Below, piece by piece: positions 1-6,125 of a DNA stretch of 20,374 nucleotides (its first letter is position 1; each line of letters begins with the position of its first letter). A program made the translations under genes and the position numbers. The notes beneath the pieces were generated by a model, which ran no database searches, had not been told where the DNA came from, and saw only the letters and a list, made by a program, of their open reading frames with translations. Source of the stretch: Pseudomonadota bacterium. GTDB lineage: Bacteria; Myxococcota; UBA9042; PHBI01. Location: NCBI GenBank assembly GCA_005788935.1, contig SYAK01000256.1, positions 1 to 20,374 on the forward strand, given 5' to 3'.

Positions 1-944
1 AGGGCGGGACGGTCGTGCGGCCCCTCATCGGCGTCAACCGCGACGCGCCGAGCGACGCGGCCGTCAGCGTGCCGCTCGAGGCGCAGGAGGCGGCCGTCCG
101 CGCGGGCGGCTACACGGCGGGCGTCGGCCCGAAGGGGGTCGTGCTGTCGCTCGGCCTCTGCCCGGAAGACGGCCTCATCGACCCCTACGCGATGGCCTGG
201 CGCGCCATCGACGAGGCCGTGCGCAACGCGGTGGCCGTCGGCGCGGACCCGTCGCAGCTCGCGATCCTCGACAACTTCTCGTGGGGCGACGCGCGCCTGC
301 CAGACCGCTGCGGCGCGCTCGTACGGGCCTGCGAGGGCTGCCACGACGCCGCGCTGGCCTACGGGACCCCGTTCGTGTCGGGCAAGGACAGCCTCAACAA
401 CGAGTGGACGGCGCCTGACGGCAGCCGCCGCGCCATCCCGCCGACGCTCGTCGTGACCGCCCTCGGCCTCGTGCCAGACGCGACGAAGAGCGTCACCTCG
501 GACTTCAAGGCCGCGGGCGACGTCATCTACATCGTCGGGCCGACCATCGACGCCGAGTGCGCCCGCCCCGACGACGCCGCGCCCGCTCGGTATCTGGCGC
601 TGCACGCGGCCATGCGGGCAGGTCTCGTGACGGCCTGCCACGACGCCAGCGAGGGTGGCCTCGCGGTGGCCCTCGCGGAGATGGCCATCGGCGGCCGCTG
701 CGGCTTCGAGGCTGACCTCGCCCCCGTCGGCCCCTTCCGCGCGGACCGGGCGGCCTTCGCGGAGGACCCGGCTCGCCTCGTCGTGACCGTCGCGGCTGGC
801 GCGACCTCGGCCTTCGAGGCGGCGCTGGCCGGGCTCCCCTGCGTCCGCGTCGGCGTCGTGACCGCGGGCGATGCGCTGAAGCTCGGCGGGGCGGTCATCG
901 GCCTCGAGGAAGCCGTCGCGGCCTTCAAGTCGGATGTGGTCTGA
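1..944 (+). CDS. purL: Phosphoribosylformylglycinamidine synthase PurL, C-terminal part (5' end outside window)
   Basis: PurL is the synthetase subunit that converts FGAR, ATP and glutamine-derived ammonia to FGAM in cytoplasmic purine synthesis. The frame is open from the window edge (first full codon at position 3), so the start lies upstream. About 313 residues are visible and cover the end of the first and all of the second AIRS/AIRS_C half. Seen motifs are SDAAV near the edge, [34 protein letters not shown] at about 375-410 and HDASEGGLAVALAEMA at about 640-685. The GKDSLNNE form resembles the long PurL subunit of planctomycete and delta-proteobacterial type rather than the Bacillus GNVSLYNE form; this comparison is from memory. 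The protein ends directly after AIRS_C, so no glutaminase domain is fused and a separate PurQ is expected. The 3' end overlaps the next start by 11 nt. Its last 654 bp are repeated at 2276-2929. Confidence 0.95.
   Translation, partial: GGTVVRPLIGVNRDAPSDAAVSVPLEAQEAAVRAGGYTAGVGPKGVVLSLGLCPEDGLIDPYAMAWRAIDEAVRNAVAVGADPSQLAILDNFSWGDARLPDRCGALVRACEGCHDAALAYGTPFVSGKDSLNNEWTAPDGSRRAIPPTLVVTALGLVPDATKSVTSDFKAAGDVIYIVGPTIDAECARPDDAAPARYLALHAAMRAGLVTACHDASEGGLAVALAEMAIGGRCGFEADLAPVGPFRADRAAFAEDPARLVVTVAAGATSAFEAALAGLPCVRVGVVTAGDALKLGGAVIGLEEAVAAFKSDVV
291..944 (+). repeat. Direct repeat unit 1 of the duplicated purL 3' end (unit 2 at 2276-2929)
   Basis: The units are both exactly 654 bp, in direct orientation, 1,985 bp apart start to start. 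Weak similarity continues about 10 bp past the stop codon (CTGAGCCGG against CTGAGTCGG) and then fades. The left border lies inside the PurL coding sequence; the right border is the gene end. The copies are too diverged to be a recent tandem duplication of one sequence. Confidence 0.85.
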
Positions 945-1857
945 GCCGGCTGGCGAGCCTGATTGGCGGTCGCACCCGAGGTCTGGTCCGGCCGCGGACC
1001 GGGCCGGCGTCCCTGCGCGGGTCTATCGCAAGGAGCGTCGCCAGACGGTCGGAGAGCTCGGCATCGCGGTCGCGCTGCCGCTGCTGATGTACGGCTTCTC
1101 TGCGCTGCTGAGCGTCCCGCTGTCGACCATCGAGGCCAACGGCGCGCAGGCCTTCCTCGAGGGCCTCTACCTGTTCCTGCGCGGCGTTGGGGTGCTCGCG
1201 GGGCTCCTCATCGCCGTCAAGGCCCTCCGGTCAGCCGGGACGACCCTGCGCGTCGACGCGGCGGGCCTCGCATGGCGTGGGGCCGGCGGCAAGGTGGACC
1301 TCCGCTTCGAGGACGTCGCGCACCTCGCGCTGGAGGCCCGCGTCGAGGCTTCGAACCCCGTCTTCACGAAGGGATGGCGCGTCGACCGCTACACCTTCAT
1401 CCGCAGCGACGGCGGCTCGGTGGCCATCGAGACCCCGTTCCACGATGAACAGGGCGCAAGGGACTGCATCTTCCGCGGACTGTGGCGCCACGTCGACGCC
1501 GCCCGCGCCACGCTCGAGGCCGGCGGCGAGGTCGACTGCGGTGAGGTGACGCTGACCCGCGAAGGCCTCATCCCGCGGCCGCGTGTCCTCGACAGCGTCT
1601 TCATCCGGCAGCTCGCGGGCGAGGGGGGCTCGCCGCCCGCATCCTCGCGCGTGCCCTGGTCGACTCTCGAGGCGGTCGCGCTCGTCGGGCCCGGCGACCT
1701 CGAGGAGGCCGCACGGCTTGCGGTCCGGTGGCGGGGCGGCGAGGTGGCGCTGCAGCTGGACGCGCTGCGGGACCCCCACGTGATCCTCGCCCTTGCCAGC
1801 GAACACACACGGATTCATCGCCGTGGCCTCACGCAGGCTGTGGTTGAGGACTTGTGA
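934..1857 (+). CDS. Two-TM membrane protein with PH-like cytoplasmic region, unknown function
   Basis: This 307-residue protein is not recognised as a named family. Its ATG lies inside the last codons of purL (ATGTGGTCTGAG) in another frame, giving an 11-nt overlap that suggests translational coupling; no strong Shine-Dalgarno is seen. Two hydrophobic segments are visible at about residues 40-61 and 76-98. The remaining ~205 residues are soluble, with alternating beta-strand patterns such as [27 protein letters not shown] and [18 protein letters not shown], followed by a second similar stretch ([25 protein letters not shown]). This pattern of strand, 'edI..l' and final helix resembles tandem bacterial PH-like domains, which is inference by eye. 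The purL overlap is not evidence of a purine role, because this gene may have arrived with the purL 3' end (see findings). Confidence 0.75.
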   Translation: MWSEPAGEPDWRSHPRSGPAADRAGVPARVYRKERRQTVGELGIAVALPLLMYGFSALLSVPLSTIEANGAQAFLEGLYLFLRGVGVLAGLLIAVKALRSAGTTLRVDAAGLAWRGAGGKVDLRFEDVAHLALEARVEASNPVFTKGWRVDRYTFIRSDGGSVAIETPFHDEQGARDCIFRGLWRHVDAARATLEAGGEVDCGEVTLTREGLIPRPRVLDSVFIRQLAGEGGSPPASSRVPWSTLEAVALVGPGDLEEAARLAVRWRGGEVALQLDALRDPHVILALASEHTRIHRRGLTQAVVEDL

Positions 1858-1936
1858 CAGAGCCCCCACCGACACTGGCGCCGTGACGCTGGGGTGGTGT
1901 AGCCTCGGAACGTTCAGGGCACCCGGAGTGTCCGTC

Positions 1937-2392
1937 ATGATGCGAACCGCCATCCCCTGCCGCCGACTGAGCCTGCTCGTCGCGTACGCGTCCATCCTCG
2001 CCCTCGCGGGCGACGTAGCGAGGGCGCAGGCCCCCACCGGCACCGTCGACTTCACGGTGCCGGCCGAATTCACGCCAGGCGGCGGGACGTCGGTCAACGT
2101 CGCAGTCGCGTCCTCGCTGACAGCCGCCCCGGGCTCTGGCGTCAGCAACGCCAAGCTGCGGGTGACCATGCCGCGTGGCGCACTGATGCTCTCCGCAACC
2201 GGACCTTCCGGCGTGACGGCCGGGTGCGACAACGCCAACTACACCTCGACTGGCGCCGTTTGCACCTTCAATCTCGCCCGCCTGCCTGACCGCTGCGGCG
2301 CCCTGGTGCGGGCCTGCGAAGGCTGCCATGACGCGGCCCTCGCGTATGGGGCCCCGTTCGTGTCGGGCAAGGACAGCCTCAACAACGAATAG
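1937..2392 (+). pseudogene. 5' part of a secreted DUF11-like protein fused in frame to a purL fragment
   Basis: The ATG at 1937 (or 1940) follows a GGAG Shine-Dalgarno at 1925-1928 with an 8-nt gap. The first ~32 residues form a signal peptide: a basic start, the core [15 protein letters not shown], and a cleavage-like ARAQA. Residues ~35-113 ([16 protein letters not shown] to [12 protein letters not shown]) look like one extracellular Ig-like DUF11 unit, where 'CtfnLarLp.G' is a common end of such a domain. At codon 2276 the sequence switches without frame loss into PurL ([13 protein letters not shown]), runs 37 more codons and stops at TAG 2390-2392. A 151-residue product is possible: signal peptide, one Ig-like unit and a PurL scrap. 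The expected remainder of the secreted gene is absent, so I treat it as the truncated side of a recombination junction. The signal peptide and start look intact, so expression of a short secreted product cannot be excluded. Confidence 0.65.
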
Positions 2393-2929
2393 ACGGCCCC
2401 CGACAGCTCGCGGCGCGCTATCCCGCCGACGCTCGTCGTGACCGCGCTCGGCCTCGTGCCCGACGCGACGAAGCGCGTGACGTCGGACTTCAAGGCGGCG
2501 GGCGACGCCATCTTCGTCGTCGGGCCGACCGTCGACGCCGAGTGCGCGCGCCCGGACGATGCGGCGCCAGCGCGCTATGTGGCGCTTCATGCGGCGATGT
2601 GCGCGGAGCTCGTGACGGCGTGCCACGACGCAGGCGAGGGCGGCCTCGCGGTGGCGGTCGCGGAGATGGCCATCGGCGGGCGTTGCGAGTTCGACGTCGA
2701 CCTCGCGCCGCTCGGGGCCTTCCGGCCGGGCCGCGCGGCCTTCACCGAGGATCCGGCGCGCCTCGTCGGCACCGTGGCGGCTGCCAACGCCGCTGCCTTC
2801 GCGGCGGCGCTGAGTGGGCACCCGTGTGTCCGTGTCGGTGTTGTGACCGCGGGCGATACGTTGAGGCTCGGTGGCGCAGAGGTCGGCCTCGACGCGGCCG
2901 TCGCGGCCTTCAAGTCGGACGTGGCCTGA
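2276..2929 (+). pseudogene. Orphan second copy of the purL 3' end (217 codons, one in-frame amber)
   Basis: This stretch aligns without a single gap to 291-944, the 3' end of purL. By eye the encoded peptides differ at about 36 of ~216 positions, and most DNA differences are at third codon positions, so the copy descended from a functional purL under selection. It begins abruptly at GCC CGC CTG and shares the 8-mer CGCCTGCC with purL at the junction. TGG of purL (Trp in NNEW) is TAG here at 2390-2392. Some substitutions fall at otherwise conserved sites: HDASEGGL reads HDAGEGGL, AMRAGLV reads AMCAELV and RLVVTV reads RLVGTV. No frameshift has accumulated, so truncation looks fairly recent. 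It lacks the N-terminal two thirds of PurL and cannot be an active enzyme. The stretch after TAG is open to TGA at 2927-2929, but a start there has no support. Confidence 0.88.
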
Positions 2930-2947
2930 GTCGGTCTGCGTCAACGT

Positions 2948-2965
2948 CTGGCGCCGCGGCGCCAG
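2948..2965. other. Perfect 18-bp palindrome CTGGCGCCGCGGCGCCAG
   Basis: This lies in the gap between the purL remnant and the lysozyme gene, 18 nt after the remnant's stop. It is fully self-complementary with no loop and no following T-run. It could be the stem of a factor-dependent terminator for the ancestral purL transcript, or a dimeric-protein binding site; the sequence does not decide. The rest of 2930-3076 shows no gene or clear promoter. Confidence 0.4.
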
Positions 2966-3076
2966 TGACAGCGGTCCTGACGACCTCGGCGCGGGGCCGC
3001 GTCGGTCTGCATGGGTCTGGGTCGGACTGCGTCCCTGGGGGTCGACCCGGCGGCGATGTTGTGCGACGCTGTGGCC

Positions 3077-4444
3077 ATGCGCTCGTCCGCCCACGTCGCC
3101 CTCTCAGCCCTTGGTGTCGCGTTCGCCGCGTGCGATGCGGCGGTCACGGATGCGCCTCCGCCTGCGCCATCGGTCACCATCGCCCCCGCGGAGGTCTGCG
3201 CCGACGGCCCCACCGTCTTCGGGATCGACGTCTCGAAGTGGCAGGGGACCATCGACTGGCGTCAGGTGGCCGCGGACGGCGTGAAGTACGCCATCATCCG
3301 GATCTCGGACGGCCCGAACGTCCTCGACGGGAAGTTCGTCGCGAACTGGGCCGGCGCGCTCGAGCACGGCATCCCGCGCGGCAGCTATCAGTTCTTCCGG
3401 CAGGACGAGGACCCGGTCGTGCAGGCCGACATCGTCATCGACTACCACCAGCGCTATGGCCTCGGCGAGTTGCCGCCGGTCATCGACGTCGAGTCGACCG
3501 ACGGCGCCGACAGCGCCACGATGGTGCGCAACATCCGCGCGTGGCTCGACCGGGTTGAGGCCGCGCTCGGCGTGCAGCCGATCATCTACACCGGGCGCTA
3601 CTTCTGGAACGGCAACGTCGATTCGACCGCGTTCAGCGACTACCCGCTGTGGCATGCGCAGTACACGGGGGCCGCCTGCCCCAACATCGCCGCCGCGTGG
3701 TCGCGCTGGACGCTCTGGCAGTACTCGTCGACTGGCACGGTCGCTGGCATCAGCGGCGGCGTCGACATGAACCGCTTCAACGGGACCGAGGCCGAGCTGC
3801 TCGCGATGGTCGGCGAGCCGCGTTGCCGGGAGACGCCAGATGTGGCCGTCTGTGATGGCGAGGGTATCGGCACCTGCGACGACCGCGGCCGCTATGGGGT
3901 GACCCCCTGCCCGACTGGCTCGCGGTGCACCGACGGTCCGCTGTGTGTGGATGTGCGCTGTGAGGCGGGCGGAGGCCCGGATGCGTCCTTCTGTCTCGAC
4001 GACGCGACCCGCGCGGACTGCGCTGGTGGCGTCCTGACAGCGGGGACGTGCGCGGCTGGGGCGCGGTGTTTCGACCCGCCTGGCGAGCCGGCACCAGGCT
4101 GCGTTCCGGCTCGGTGCCTCGGGGAGACCGGCCTCGTCGACGGCGCGTGGTGCGTCGACAGCGAGACGCGCGAGGTCTGTGCGGGCGGCGCCCTCACGCA
4201 GACCCCCTGCCCGTCCGGGTCGCGCTGCGAGGCGGGCCTGTGTGGCGAGGTCACCGAGCCCCAGGAACCGCCCACCCCGTCCTCTGGCGCGCCCCTCGCG
4301 ACGGCACGCCATGAACTCCGCGGAAGCATCCGAGTGGTCGAGGTGTCGGGGTGCAACGGCGGCACGTCACCGATGACGTGGCTCGCGTGGCTTGGGGCCC
4401 TGGTCGTTGGGGGCACAAGGCGGTGGCGGGCGAAGGCGCGTTGA
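3077..4444 (+). CDS. Secreted GH25 lysozyme with Cys-rich repeats and MYXO-CTERM-like tail
   Basis: This 455-residue protein is a predicted exported muramidase (hydrolysis of the MurNAc-GlcNAc bond). The start at 3077 gives a clean signal sequence, MRSSAHVALSALGVAFAAC, whose Cys may be lipidated although Phe at -3 is atypical; a GTG two codons upstream is possible and no clear Shine-Dalgarno is seen. The GH25 domain spans ~47-245: FGIDVSKWQGTIDW (Asp51), the catalytic-type DVE at 137-139 in PPVIDVES, IIYTGRYFW, LWQYSSTG at ~213-220 and GVDMNRFNG. Residues ~259-389 hold three imperfect Cys-rich repeats of the pattern C-x-D-x(n)-C-x(n)-CpxGsrC. The tail has Gly-Cys (Cys426), a hydrophobic stretch WLAWLGALVVGG and a basic end RRWRAKAR, matching the layout of MYXO-CTERM sorting signals. 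The substrate could be the cell's own wall or prey or rival peptidoglycan; that is not decided here. It converges with the next gene. Confidence 0.9.
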   Translation: MRSSAHVALSALGVAFAACDAAVTDAPPPAPSVTIAPAEVCADGPTVFGIDVSKWQGTIDWRQVAADGVKYAIIRISDGPNVLDGKFVANWAGALEHGIPRGSYQFFRQDEDPVVQADIVIDYHQRYGLGELPPVIDVESTDGADSATMVRNIRAWLDRVEAALGVQPIIYTGRYFWNGNVDSTAFSDYPLWHAQYTGAACPNIAAAWSRWTLWQYSSTGTVAGISGGVDMNRFNGTEAELLAMVGEPRCRETPDVAVCDGEGIGTCDDRGRYGVTPCPTGSRCTDGPLCVDVRCEAGGGPDASFCLDDATRADCAGGVLTAGTCAAGARCFDPPGEPAPGCVPARCLGETGLVDGAWCVDSETREVCAGGALTQTPCPSGSRCEAGLCGEVTEPQEPPTPSSGAPLATARHELRGSIRVVEVSGCNGGTSPMTWLAWLGALVVGGTRRWRAKAR

Positions 4445-4520
4445 GCTGGCCCTTGGCGCTCTGGCAGCGGGACGGGACGGCGCCCGACCCGCGGGCCGAG
4501 CGCCGTGACCTGCGTCAGCG

Positions 4521-5840
4521 TCAGGGTGCGTAGACGCCGAAGAGCCCCCCTGCGCCGGCCACGACGAGCTTGCCGCTGACAACCTGGCAGCGGTAGACGG
4601 GCGGAAGGTCGGACCTCGTGACGCCGGCCTCGTAGGGCGAGACGTCCTTGAAGGTCGCGCCGCCGTCGGTTGAGCGCAGAACGATACCCCAGTTCTGGCG
4701 CGACTCGCGGCCCACGGCGTAGATGACCCCATCGCCTCGGCAGATGCCCTCGATCCAGGTGCTCGCGTCCCCGGGGAACAACGTCCGCAGGTCGTACTGC
4801 GCCCAGCCCCCGGCCGTCCTCGCGTCGCCCGAGCCGAAGGAGTGGGTGAAGACGACGCCCACGTCTGCGTCCTGATTGACGCCGCCGACCGTGACGCCCG
4901 CCGCGTCCGCCGCCACCCCCCAGAGCTCTCCGCGGAACGCGCCGAGCCCGCTCGCGGCGAGCTCGACCACGTCGAAGCTGAACGCGCCGCCGTCGACCTT
5001 CGACACGTAGACCGTGGGCGGCGAGGCGATGGTGGCGCCGACGCCGTAGATGGTGTCGCCCTGCGCCGCGACCGCGAGCACCGAGTGGCGCGGGCCGACC
5101 GTCCATGGCGCGCTGTCGCCGAGCCGGTGCATGTTCGAGAAGCCCGTCAGGCTGCCCACGAAGGCGACGCCGTTGGCCGCGCGCGCGAACTCGCCCGCGG
5201 TGAAACTGTTGTCCGTGGTCGTCCCGGCCTCCCAGACCGTGCCGAGGGCGCCCGTCGCGCCGAGCGACACGACGCCGACCTTCTGGGGCAGGTCGCCAGC
5301 CACGTAGAGCAGCCCGTCGCTCGAGCGGGAGATGCTGTTGACGCGCGTGCCCGCGAGCGCCGCGGGGGGCGTCGTGCCGGGCTCGGCCCACGTCGCGCCA
5401 CCGTCTGTCGTACGGTGCAGGCCGACGTCGCCGTTGGCGTCCTGTCCACAGCCGATGAAGCAGGTGGCCTGGTCGTCGCAATGGAGCGCGTCGACGCGGG
5501 TGCTCCCGCAGGGCTGGGAGAGGAGGGTCCAGGGCGACGCGGGCGCGGCGGTGTCGGCGGCGCCCGTGGAGGTGTCGGCCTCGCCTGCCGCGGCGTCCGT
5601 GTCGCCCTCGGCGGCCGCGTCGGCGGGCTGCGCGACGTCGGCGCTCGGATCTCCGCCGCTCGAGTCGGGCGCGGGCGCATCGGCGTCCACCGTGTCGGAG
5701 CTCGCCTCGGTGGCGTCGGCGACGGTGTCTGTCGACGGCTCGGTCGCGGGCGACGCGGCGTCTCCGCAGGCGGTGATCAGGGACGCGAGCGCGGCAGGTG
5801 CCACGTGGAGGAACGGACGAAGGGGCATGATCGGCTTCAT
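4521..5840 (-). CDS. Lipoprotein with beta-propeller (BNR/YCF48-like) repeats
   Basis: This is a 439-residue predicted lipoprotein. The ATG at 5840 is preceded by AGGAG (complement of 5853-5857), 12 nt away. The signal peptide ends in LITAC with lipid-bearing Cys25. Residues 26-103 are a low-complexity Asp/Ala/Ser/Thr linker, common in surface lipoproteins of delta-proteobacteria. From ~104 onward the protein is made of repeated beta-strand units with BNR-type motifs RTTDGGATW (~143-151) and RSTDGGATF (~389-397) and degenerate intermediates (ISRSSDGLLYVAG, GDTIYGVGAT, GDGVIYAVGRES). This suggests one propeller of about six or seven blades of the sialidase/YCF48 type. Paired Cys at 111/121/127/131 could form disulfides. 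No catalytic sialidase residues are recognisable, so binding or scaffolding is more likely than enzymatic activity; the ligand is unknown. It appears monocistronic, with a promoter candidate at 5916-5944. Confidence 0.85.
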   Translation of the reverse strand: MKPIMPLRPFLHVAPAALASLITACGDAASPATEPSTDTVADATEASSDTVDADAPAPDSSGGDPSADVAQPADAAAEGDTDAAAGEADTSTGAADTAAPASPWTLLSQPCGSTRVDALHCDDQATCFIGCGQDANGDVGLHRTTDGGATWAEPGTTPPAALAGTRVNSISRSSDGLLYVAGDLPQKVGVVSLGATGALGTVWEAGTTTDNSFTAGEFARAANGVAFVGSLTGFSNMHRLGDSAPWTVGPRHSVLAVAAQGDTIYGVGATIASPPTVYVSKVDGGAFSFDVVELAASGLGAFRGELWGVAADAAGVTVGGVNQDADVGVVFTHSFGSGDARTAGGWAQYDLRTLFPGDASTWIEGICRGDGVIYAVGRESRQNWGIVLRSTDGGATFKDVSPYEAGVTRSDLPPVYRCQVVSGKLVVAGAGGLFGVYAP

Positions 5841-5915
5841 GGTTACGCGAGGCTCCTGCGCCGAGGCGGTCCGTCATGGACGCGCGGCGTCTGCTGGGGT
5901 GGGTGCAAGGCGCGC

Positions 5916-5944
5916 CTGCTACCTCCTGACGACCGGCCTGTCAA
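5916..5944 (-). promoter_or_regulatory. Candidate sigma-70-type promoter for the lipoprotein gene
   Basis: On the minus strand a perfect TTGACA (complement of 5939-5944) is followed after 17 nt by TAGCAG (complement of 5916-5921), a 3/6 match to TATAAT. It would give a 5' leader of about 70 nt ahead of the ATG at 5840. The rest of 5841-6118 holds no supported gene. Confidence 0.45.
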
Positions 5945-6107
5945 ATAGGTGCTCTGCGGCATGCGAGTCATCTCGGCAGACAGATATCGGCCGCCTGGAC
6001 GCAGGGCCCTGGACTTCGAAGGAGGGTGCCTCAGGGGCAGGTCGCCTGACCCGGGCTCGCCTGCGATAGCGCCCGCGCACCCGCACCCGAGGCGGCTCAC
6101 AGCGCGC

Positions 6108-6125
6108 TGAATGAGCGCTCATTCG
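6108..6125. promoter_or_regulatory. Operator-like palindrome TGAATGAGCGCTCATTCG
   Basis: The core 6109-6124 is a perfect 16-bp palindrome (GAATGAGC/GCTCATTC). GAATGA/TCATTC half-sites are typical of TetR-family operators, from general knowledge of that family. It overlaps the stop codon of the ABC gene and lies ~270 bp upstream of the lipoprotein gene. A near-identical site occurs at 10366-10383. No TetR-type gene lies in the window. Confidence 0.45.

Noticed and set aside
1829..3094. 421-codon minus-strand frame across the purL remnant
   Set aside because: Composition is Arg/His/Gly low-complexity, and the plus strand carries clear PurL homology with third-position divergence.
3077..3133. 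Classical lipobox on the lysozyme
   Set aside because: The sequence before the Cys is AFAAC with Phe at -3; lipidation remains possible but the motif is not canonical, so I call it only a signal peptide.
3892..5877. 661-codon minus-strand open frame
   Set aside because: Very Arg-rich and low-complexity in composition; it shadows the lipoprotein gene and the lysozyme repeats, which have signal peptides and domain patterns. Long antisense frames are expected at this GC content.
5843..6100. 85-codon minus-strand frame in the gap before the lipoprotein gene
   Set aside because: Pro/Arg/Gly-rich with no ribosome site, and it covers the lipoprotein promoter candidate.
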